Source: Candidatus Methanophagales archaeon (lineage in GTDB: Archaea > Halobacteriota > Syntropharchaeia > Alkanophagales > Methanospirareceae). From it: a stretch of 10,091 bases of DNA. Below, piece by piece: positions 1-5,664 of this stretch (position 1 is its first letter; every line of letters begins with the position of its first letter). The translations under genes and the position numbers were made by a program. The DNA lies in contig JAGGRS010000239.1 of NCBI GenBank assembly GCA_021159475.1, forward strand, positions 1-10,091. The letters are read 5' to 3'. Below the pieces are notes generated by a model. The model saw nothing but the letters and a program-made list of their open reading frames with translations, ran no database searches and was not told where the DNA came from.

Positions 1-191
1 ATGTAGAGCGGTTCATTGAGGATACAGTGGCATTGAAACGTGATTTTATACTTGAAAAGGGCGAGAGGGCGGTGGGACCGTTGATGGGTATTGTCATGGC
101 TAAGTATCGCGGTAAGGTGGATGGTAAAGAGATAAACAGGCTGTTGAAGACGAAGGTGGAGCAGATTCTCAAGGGTGAGTCTGATAAATAA
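1..191 (+). CDS. gatE: Glu-tRNA(Gln) amidotransferase subunit E, C-terminal end (partial)
   Basis: Only the last 62 codons are present, read from position 3 to the TAA at 189-191; the gene starts outside the window. The peptide contains GERAVGPLMGIVMAKYRGKV followed by DGKEINRLL, the C-terminal YqeY-like tail shared by GatB and GatE. The GPLMG-x-VM wording fits GatE better than GatB as I recall the families. GatE pairs with GatD in archaea to convert Glu-tRNA(Gln) to Gln-tRNA(Gln) in the cytosol, and the tail helps dock the tRNA. A tRNA-Gln gene lies at the other end of this window, 9.4 kb away, so the two are not in one transcript. GatB is the main alternative; the upstream catalytic part would decide. 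Confidence 0.85.
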   Translation, partial: VERFIEDTVALKRDFILEKGERAVGPLMGIVMAKYRGKVDGKEINRLLKTKVEQILKGESDK

Positions 192-323
192 TCAGCAAAC
201 CTTAATATGACATTAGAAATAAGAAGTCCATTGGAGGTGATATAAAATAACAAATGAATCAAATTACCTCTAACTACTCCTACAGGGAATATGGAAGTAA
301 CATATTGCACAAGAAAGTTTGTA
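192..323. other. Intergenic region between gatE and tRNA-Arg
   Basis: This 132-bp AT-rich stretch separates two convergent genes. I see no convincing gene in it. Its notable content is an imperfect inverted repeat at 231-273 that encloses a near-perfect Shine-Dalgarno sequence (listed separately). No clear poly-T terminator for gatE is visible on the plus strand. Confidence 0.6.
231..273 (+). repeat. Imperfect inverted repeat enclosing a Shine-Dalgarno sequence
   Basis: Positions 231-241 (TTGGAGGTGAT) can pair with 263-273 (ATTACCTCTAA) over 11 bp, with two G-U wobbles if transcribed on the plus strand, leaving a 21-nt loop. The left arm holds GGAGGTGAT at 233-241, a long match to the 3' end of archaeal 16S rRNA. 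An ATG at 254-256 lies in the loop and opens a 57-codon frame (254-427), but that frame runs through the antisense of tRNA-Arg and is probably not a real gene. The element may be a transcript end for gatE or the tRNA, or a remnant of a lost gene. Function is unknown. Confidence 0.45.
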
Positions 324-395
324 CGGAGTCGCTGGGATTTGAACCCAGGTCGTCAGGTCCGGAACCTGACAGGATATCCTCTACCCTACGACCCC
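324..395 (-). tRNA. tRNA-Arg, anticodon CCG
   Basis: The minus strand from 395 to 324 folds into a complete 72-nt cloverleaf. The acceptor stem GGGGTCG pairs with CGACTCC (one G-U), followed by discriminator G. The D arm contains A14, G18-G19 and an A at position 20. The anticodon stem TCAGG/CCTGA closes the loop TTCCGGA, giving anticodon CCG (plus-strand positions 360-362), which reads CGG arginine codons. The variable region has 4 nt, and the T stem CTGGG/CCCAG closes the loop TTCAAAT. CCA is not encoded and there is no intron. A likely TATA element lies 32-41 bp upstream of the mature 5' end, in the segment shared with the divergent protein gene. Confidence 0.95.
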
Positions 396-426
396 ATCCT
401 TCTAAAAAGTTCAACTTCAATCACTA

Positions 427-440
427 ATATTTATACATAA
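427..440. promoter_or_regulatory. Shared AT-rich TATA region for divergent units
   Basis: The sequence ATATTTATACATAA occurs here. Read on the minus strand it gives TATAAATAT centred about 36 bp upstream of the tRNA-Arg 5' end. Read on the plus strand it gives TTTATACATA, placing a transcription start near 460, about 43 nt before the PhoU/TrkA-C gene. Archaeal TATA boxes sit about 27 bp upstream of the start, so one segment can plausibly serve both directions, or two boxes overlap. No transcript data support this; it rests on position and base content. Confidence 0.5.
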
Positions 441-502
441 AAAAGAAGATAATAAAGAATGAACTTGTGGGTTTGAGATAAAAGATAAGGCTAAGGTGCA
501 AG

Positions 503-1771
503 GTGCGAAGAGGAGGGGTGATTCGCATAGCAGATATGTTAGATGTAGATGCAAGGACTTTTAACGTTAAGGATGTCTTAGTGCAGATGAAGGACATCTC
601 GGGCTCGATGGTTGACCTCGCATATTCCGCAGTTTTATACAGCAACCCGGAGATAGCGAAGGAGGTGTATAAATTAGAGGAGAGGATGCACTCGCTCCTG
701 TATAAGATGCGTATTGCCATAATGCTCGGTGCGCGAAACATGGATGATGCGGTAGAATTTGCCGGGATATTACAGATAGCTTCAGCGGCAGAGAAGATAG
801 CCAGTGCGGCTGGCGACATAGCGAAGATAGCAGAATCGGTTGATATAACACAGTATCTGGACAGGAGCGATTTTGAGGAGGCGGTGATAAATGTGAGGAT
901 AAAGCCCGCGTCAGAATTGACAAATAAGACACTTGAGGGGTTAAAGCTCGAGACTGAGACTGGTATGAGCGTATTAGCGATAAAGAGGGGTTCAAAATGG
1001 ATGTATCTACCGCCCGGTAGCGAGCGATTGAAGGAAGGCGACCTGATTATCATCTCAGGACCAACAGAGGGGATACCCGCATTCTGCAAACTGGCAACAG
1101 GAGAAGAGTACAGGGTGAGGGAGAAGAGAGAGGGTGAAGAAGGAGCGGAAGGTAAAGCGAAGGAAGAGAAGCCCAGGAAGAGGATAACAGAAGAGATTGC
1201 GGACTTCATGGCAGATATGAAGAACCTCTCTGAGCTCACGGTCGGACTGGCATATTCCGCAGTTATGTTCGAGAGCAAGGAGATTGCGGCAGAGGTGAAG
1301 GATTTAGAAGACACGATGGATAGGATGAAGGATGAACTGGAGATACTGGTGATGAAAGCAGCGCGGGGAGTGACGAGTAAGACCAACTTCGAGGAGCTCA
1401 GGGGGATACTCCACGTGGCTATCTCCTCGGAGACTATATCTGATGCGGCGTATGAGATTGCAGATGTGGTGCTCAGGGATATAAAGCTGCATCCAGTATT
1501 TTTAGCTTCTGTAAGGGAATCAGACGAGGTGATATTGAAGATGGAAGTGAGGAACAGTGCGATATTTGGAAATACGCTGCGAGATTTGAAGATAGAGACG
1601 CGAACCGGGATGTTTGTGCTGGCAATTCGCAGAGCAGATGGTAAATGGGTCTATAATCCAGGTGGCGATGCAGTGCTGAAGGGAGGTGACCTGTTAATTA
1701 TGCGTGGTCCAAGGGAGGGTGAGGATAAGGTGAGAGAGATATTTTTGGGCTCGGAACGGGGGCAGGAATAG
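503..1771 (+). CDS. Tandem PhoU-TrkA_C regulatory protein
   Basis: This soluble protein of about 422 aa is built from two copies of one module. Each copy has a PhoU-like helical domain (about residues 24-112 and 232-325) followed by a TrkA_C/RCK_C domain (about 125-190 and 341-405). A charged Glu/Lys linker (about 205-230) joins them. The duplication is plain: DLAYSAVLYSNPEIAKEV matches GLAYSAVMFESKEIAAEV, and TGMSVLAIKRG matches TGMFVLAIRRA. No membrane segment or Rossmann (RCK_N) domain is present, so it is not itself a channel. RCK_C domains bind small ligands and gate K+ or other ion transporters, which suggests a ligand-sensing regulatory subunit; the partner is not in the window. The start is uncertain: GTG 503, GTG 518 or ATG 536. 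The purine-rich GAGGAGGGG at 510-518 suits none of them well. It is followed after 10 bp by the phosphohexomutase gene, so the two are probably co-transcribed. Confidence 0.85.
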   Translation: MRRGGVIRIADMLDVDARTFNVKDVLVQMKDISGSMVDLAYSAVLYSNPEIAKEVYKLEERMHSLLYKMRIAIMLGARNMDDAVEFAGILQIASAAEKIASAAGDIAKIAESVDITQYLDRSDFEEAVINVRIKPASELTNKTLEGLKLETETGMSVLAIKRGSKWMYLPPGSERLKEGDLIIISGPTEGIPAFCKLATGEEYRVREKREGEEGAEGKAKEEKPRKRITEEIADFMADMKNLSELTVGLAYSAVMFESKEIAAEVKDLEDTMDRMKDELEILVMKAARGVTSKTNFEELRGILHVAISSETISDAAYEIADVVLRDIKLHPVFLASVRESDEVILKMEVRNSAIFGNTLRDLKIETRTGMFVLAIRRADGKWVYNPGGDAVLKGGDLLIMRGPREGEDKVREIFLGSERGQE

Positions 1772-1781
1772 AACAGGAACA

Positions 1782-3434
1782 ATGGCTATAATAGACAGAA
1801 CAACATACAGAGCGAATGACATAAGGGGGATTGCTGATGAGAACAGTCCAGACTTCCAGCTCAGTGATGAGTTCTGCACTATTACGGGTCTGGCATACGT
1901 GGAGCTATTGCGAAGGCGGCGTAAAAAAGAGCCCGAAGAGCTGAGGGTTATCATCGGTAAGGATGTCAGAACCAGCTCGAAGCGAATAAAAGAGGCATTT
2001 GCCGGAGCGATGGTGAGCAAGGGCGTTCATGTTATAGATATAGCACCCCAGGACAGGGTAAGCTCCACACCACTGATGTATTTCGCTACCTGGCTGTTCA
2101 ATGCCGATGGTGGTGTAGAAGTTACGGGTAGCCATCTTGATAAGGAATGGAACGGGTTCAAACTCTGCATCGGCTCAGAAAGCACCACCTCTGACCAGAT
2201 AGACGAGATGTATAACATAGCTAAAGAGCTTGAAGCCGGGGGAACCAGTGGTGCAAATGCAGGAGGTGAAATAGAGGATGTGGATGTCCTGAACGATTAC
2301 CATCGTATGGTATGTGCGAATGTAATTCTGCGTGAGAGATGGGAGGCGCTGGCATTAAAGGCTGTTGCAGGCAAGCTCGGATTGAGGGATGCAATATCAA
2401 TGGCAGAGTCAGAGATAGAGAAGCTGGAAGAACAGCGGACAAAGCCATTAGCCGGCTTAAAGGTCGTATATGATGCCGGGAATGGCACAACCGGCGTGAT
2501 TGCCCCTCCTATATTCCGCGACTTAGGTGCAGAGGTGATAGAACTTTATTGTGAGCCCGATGGTAATTTCCCGCATCATCTGCCAGACCCCACAATTCCA
2601 CGCTATCTTGAAGATTTGCATAACGCGGTGGCGAGTAATGAAGCACACATCGGGCTTGCATCCGATTCCGATGGTGACCGTGCGGGTGCAGTATCGCCAC
2701 GCGGGCGGATGATAATAGGAGAACAGATTCTGGCTCTGCTATGTAAGCATATCTTGAAAGAGCATCCGAATGCAAAGATAGTGTATGATACGAAATGCTC
2801 GGATGCTATAAAGGAGATAATCATCGAGAACGGTGGCGTGCCTGTGGAATATAAGACCGGTTTTTCATTCATAAAATCGAAGATGGAGGCAGTATCTGCC
2901 GTTGCAGGAGGCGAGATGTCGGGGCATGTCTACTTCGAGAAGAATAATCGCGCTGACGATGCCGTGTTTGCATTCTCCGAACTCTTACTCCTCACTGCTG
3001 CGGAGCTCCGGCTCCATCAAGATGTGAATATCGTGGATAAGATGTTAGAGGACTTCCTCAGCAGATACGTGAATACACCGGAGATAAGACTGCCGGTAGT
3101 GAATGACGAAGAGAAGGAGCGAGTTTCTAATATCGTAGAGCGGAGGTATCGCGAGCTGGCGGCGGAGCAACCTGAGCGATACAGGAGGCGAACAGATGCT
3201 GAAGGTAATGACATAGATGGTGTGAAGATAGAGTTTCTGGAGTATGGTGGCTGGGCACTCATCCGCCGCTCGAACACTTCTCCGGTTATTATACTCAGAA
3301 TGGAAGCGAGGAGCGAGGAGGGCTTGAGGAAGATAGAGGAAGCGGTGATAAGCGAATTCCGCAAATTTGATACCGTGGACCTTGAGGCTGATGAGTATGT
3401 GCGGGGAATAGTGCGCAGATTGGATTCGGTATAG
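1782..3434 (+). CDS. Alpha-D-phosphohexomutase (phosphoglucomutase/phosphomannomutase family)
   Basis: The 550-aa product has the four landmarks of the family that interconverts hexose 1- and 6-phosphates. The N terminus reads YRANDIRGI (9-17). The phosphoserine loop reads TGSH-LDKEW-NGFK (115-127, Ser117). The Mg2+ loop is DSDGDR (295-300), usually DGDGDR. The sugar loop is GEMSGH (377-382), usually GEESGH. The phosphate-binding loop is RRSNTSP (495-501). The catalytic Ser-His is kept, but the usual Asn-Pro after it is Leu-Asp. At 550 aa it is about 80-100 residues longer than typical bacterial or archaeal members; extra sequence includes a helical Glu-rich stretch near 186-222 ahead of the domain-2 start at GLKVVYDAGNG. 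Substrate choice (glucose, mannose or glucosamine phosphate) cannot be read from the sequence. It starts 10 bp after the upstream gene, and no strong Shine-Dalgarno is visible. Confidence 0.9.
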   Translation: MAIIDRTTYRANDIRGIADENSPDFQLSDEFCTITGLAYVELLRRRRKKEPEELRVIIGKDVRTSSKRIKEAFAGAMVSKGVHVIDIAPQDRVSSTPLMYFATWLFNADGGVEVTGSHLDKEWNGFKLCIGSESTTSDQIDEMYNIAKELEAGGTSGANAGGEIEDVDVLNDYHRMVCANVILRERWEALALKAVAGKLGLRDAISMAESEIEKLEEQRTKPLAGLKVVYDAGNGTTGVIAPPIFRDLGAEVIELYCEPDGNFPHHLPDPTIPRYLEDLHNAVASNEAHIGLASDSDGDRAGAVSPRGRMIIGEQILALLCKHILKEHPNAKIVYDTKCSDAIKEIIIENGGVPVEYKTGFSFIKSKMEAVSAVAGGEMSGHVYFEKNNRADDAVFAFSELLLLTAAELRLHQDVNIVDKMLEDFLSRYVNTPEIRLPVVNDEEKERVSNIVERRYRELAAEQPERYRRRTDAEGNDIDGVKIEFLEYGGWALIRRSNTSPVIILRMEARSEEGLRKIEEAVISEFRKFDTVDLEADEYVRGIVRRLDSV

Positions 3435-3473
3435 TTAATTATTATTAAATGAGACATCCTTCATCTATCTATC
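3435..3473 (+). promoter_or_regulatory. Possible TATA element before the 3474 gene
   Basis: The 39-bp gap begins with TTAATTATTATTAAAT (3435-3450), far richer in A/T than its surroundings. It is centred about 31 bp before the ATG at 3474. No Shine-Dalgarno lies between them, so a near-leaderless transcript starting around 3470 is possible. Read-through from the upstream gene is equally possible. Confidence 0.35.
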
Positions 3474-4274
3474 ATGGCTGAAGAAGATGCGAAGGTCTTG
3501 ATTGTGCTTACACCTTCGGAATCGAAACGATTGATTGCAAAAGCGGTAAGGAAACTGGACGAGGTAGAGCGAGCACTGGAGCGCGGAACCATTATAATAG
3601 GACTGGGAACCACAAACGCGTATGTAGCCGAGGAGCTCCTGAATGCACTGCGAGATAAAGATGAGGCTATGGCGAAGATAGAGAAGGAGAGATTTGCAGC
3701 GGGTGTAATTACTCATAGAGGCACCTGCATAGTGCCCAGGGAGGAACGAGGTAAGGAACTTATCATAAGAGCAGGGAGGATAAGCGATGTGACGCTTGAA
3801 GAGGCTCTGGAGGAGTTAAGGGCGGATGATGTCTTCATAAAGGGTGCAAATGCACTGGATGTAAATGGCACAGCGGGCATTCTCATGGCTAACCCCGCAG
3901 GTGGCACAATAGGCTCTGCAATCGGAACGGTGATGGCGAGGGGTGTGAATTTCATCATCCCGGTGGGTATTGAGAAGACCATACCATATCCCGTTACAGA
4001 GGCGGCGAAGCGAGTTGGGATAGGCAGGTTTTATAAGTCGGTAGGCAAGCCTGTGGGCTTGATGCCCATCCACGGTAAGGTAATTACAGAGATTGAGGCT
4101 TTGAAGATACTGGGTGCGAGTAACGCATTCCCGATGGGTGCGGGGGGCGTAGAGGGAGGAGAGGGCTCTGCTGTCATCTGTGCCGAGGGCAGTGCAGAAC
4201 AGATGGACAGATTGATGCAGATTATAACGCAGATAAAAGGAGAACCGGCGTTAAAACTGGTGAAGTATGAATGA
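3474..4274 (+). CDS. Conserved protein of unknown function, glycine-rich loops
   Basis: I do not recognise a characterised family for this 266-aa soluble protein. It has three glycine-rich segments: IIIGLGTTNAYVAEELL (40-56), NPAGGTIGSAIGTVMARG (140-157) and PMGAGGVEGGEGS (220-232). There is also a charged-to-aliphatic motif, DDVFIKGANALD (118-129). The first loop after a beta strand resembles the phosphate-binding start of NagB/RpiA/CoA-transferase-like folds, and a sugar-phosphate or nucleotide ligand would fit; this is inference only. No signal peptide, membrane helix or metal-binding cysteine cluster is seen. It sits between the phosphohexomutase and aspS. The gap to aspS is 3 bp, so translational coupling is likely. 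No Shine-Dalgarno precedes the ATG, consistent with leaderless translation. Confidence 0.7.
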   Translation: MAEEDAKVLIVLTPSESKRLIAKAVRKLDEVERALERGTIIIGLGTTNAYVAEELLNALRDKDEAMAKIEKERFAAGVITHRGTCIVPREERGKELIIRAGRISDVTLEEALEELRADDVFIKGANALDVNGTAGILMANPAGGTIGSAIGTVMARGVNFIIPVGIEKTIPYPVTEAAKRVGIGRFYKSVGKPVGLMPIHGKVITEIEALKILGASNAFPMGAGGVEGGEGSAVICAEGSAEQMDRLMQIITQIKGEPALKLVKYE

Positions 4275-4277
4275 TGT

Positions 4278-5594
4278 ATGAAGTATGAAATGACTATGAA
4301 ACTCGGTAATCGGAGATATACAGACGAACTGAGCGCTGCGAATGACGGTGAGCAGGTATGTATAGCGGGCTGGGTGCATGAGAAGCGAGACCTGGGTGGC
4401 GTATTCTTCCTTATAATCCGCGACCTCAAGGGTCTGGCGCAGGTCACACTGCACAGGGGTAATGTGGATGCTGAACTGTTCAGGAGAGTGAAGAGAGTGC
4501 CACGAGAATCGGTGGTGGCGATAGAGGGGAGAGTGAAGAGCGAGGAGAAAGCACCCGCGGGCTATGAGATAATACCAGAGCGAATGGAAGTGCTGAGCGA
4601 GGCATCGCCGGTTTTACCGCTTGACACCACGGATAAAGTGGTTGCCGAACTGGACACGCGGCTGGATGCGAGGTTCATGGACCTCAGGAGGGAGCGAGTA
4701 AAGCATATCTTCATCATCCGCAGTCTGGTATTAAAAGCGATACGTGACTTCTTTGATGAACACGGGTTTATAGAGATAAACACGCCGAAGGTGGTGAGTG
4801 CGGCAACAGAGGGCGGCACTGCGCTCTTCCCCATCTCCTATTTCGAGCGCGAGGCATTCCTGAACCAGAGCCCGCAGCTATATAAGCAGATGCTCATGGC
4901 TTCCGGCTTCGACCGCGTGTATGAGATTGCGCCGATATTCAGAGCCGAGGAGCATGATACAACCCGCCATTTGAATGAAGCCACATCTGTGGATATAGAA
5001 GTCGCATTTACAACGATGGAGGATGTGATGGTGATGTTGGAGGAGCTTATCGCATTTGTATACGCCCGAATTGCGGATTATCCGGGTTTATCCAGGCTGG
5101 GAGTGGAGCTGGAGGTGCCGAAGTTGCCATTCAAGCGCATAACATACGACGAGGCGATAGAAATGCTATCAGAATCAGGCGAGCGTATAGAATGGGGAGA
5201 AGACCTGAGCACTTCCGCTGAGCAGATGCTGGGTGAGATGATAGGGGAGCATTATTTCATCACCGACTGGCCATCAGCGATAAAGCCCTTTTATGCCCAG
5301 CCATCTGCACATCGCAGTGATATCTGCGATGCGTTCGACCTGATGCACCCCCGGCTGGAACTCGCATCGGGCTCTCAGCGTGTGCATTCATACGAGCTAC
5401 TTAAAAGTAAGATAGAGTCAAAAGGGTTGAGTGCTGACAGTTTTGAGTTTTATCTCGAAGCTTTCCGGTATGGTATGCCCCCACATGCGGGCTGGGGACT
5501 GGGCGTTGAGCGCCTGCTGATGAGCATGCTGGAGATAGGGAATATAAGGGAGGTGGTGCTGTTTCCGAGGGATAGGAGAAGGCTTGTGCCTTAG
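4278..5594 (+). CDS. aspS: Aspartyl-tRNA synthetase, archaeal type, probably non-discriminating
   Basis: The 438-aa protein is a class II synthetase of the archaeal AspRS size. The N-terminal OB-fold anticodon domain spans about 13-115. The catalytic domain holds motif 1 around HGFIEINTPKVV, the flipping loop ATEGGT, QSPQLYKQ for aspartyl-adenylate, motif 2 FRAEEHDTTRHLNE, and motif 3 GLGVERLL near the C terminus. Two anticodon-domain residues are diagnostic by recalled alignment with Thermococcus kodakarensis AspRS: Trp26 and Lys85 in that discriminating enzyme correspond here to His34 (AGWVHEKRD) and Pro93 (EEKAPAGYE). His/Pro is the combination reported for enzymes that charge both tRNA-Asp and tRNA-Asn, the latter then needing amidation. 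ATGs at 4290 and 4296 are alternative starts; alignment of the RRYTDEL segment leaves all three possible. It is the last gene of the four-gene run. Confidence 0.95.
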   Translation: MKYEMTMKLGNRRYTDELSAANDGEQVCIAGWVHEKRDLGGVFFLIIRDLKGLAQVTLHRGNVDAELFRRVKRVPRESVVAIEGRVKSEEKAPAGYEIIPERMEVLSEASPVLPLDTTDKVVAELDTRLDARFMDLRRERVKHIFIIRSLVLKAIRDFFDEHGFIEINTPKVVSAATEGGTALFPISYFEREAFLNQSPQLYKQMLMASGFDRVYEIAPIFRAEEHDTTRHLNEATSVDIEVAFTTMEDVMVMLEELIAFVYARIADYPGLSRLGVELEVPKLPFKRITYDEAIEMLSESGERIEWGEDLSTSAEQMLGEMIGEHYFITDWPSAIKPFYAQPSAHRSDICDAFDLMHPRLELASGSQRVHSYELLKSKIESKGLSADSFEFYLEAFRYGMPPHAGWGLGVERLLMSMLEIGNIREVVLFPRDRRRLVP

Positions 5595-5610
5595 TCGGGT
5601 TGAGCGAGCG

Positions 5611-5661
5611 AAAAAGCAAAAAATTTATATGATGAAAATGTGAAGAGAAAAGTGTGAGGAG
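5611..5661 (+). promoter_or_regulatory. Promoter and Shine-Dalgarno for the hdrA-like pair
   Basis: The 70-bp gap after aspS has an A-rich BRE-like run (5611-5623) followed by TTTATAT (5624-5630), an excellent archaeal TATA box. The expected transcription start is about 5650-5655, giving a very short leader. GAGGAG (5656-5661) lies only 3 nt before the ATG at 5665, which is closer than usual. This shows the two hdrA-like genes form a unit separate from aspS. Confidence 0.7.
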
Positions 5662-5664
5662 TAT

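Noticed and set aside
254..427. 57-codon plus-strand frame after a strong Shine-Dalgarno
   Set aside because: Its second half is the antisense of tRNA-Arg, a well-known source of false proteins. Kept only as a finding about the hairpin, not as a gene.
493..506. Tandem AAGGTGC-AAGGTGC as an operator
   Set aside because: Two 7-bp copies in a purine-rich leader are too short to claim as a regulatory site.
424..1386. Long minus-strand open frame (320 codons) opposite the PhoU/TrkA-C gene
   Set aside because: It is Ser/Phe/Ile-rich with no recognisable domain, lies wholly antisense to a gene with clear domain repeats, and overlaps the shared promoter; it is a codon-bias shadow.
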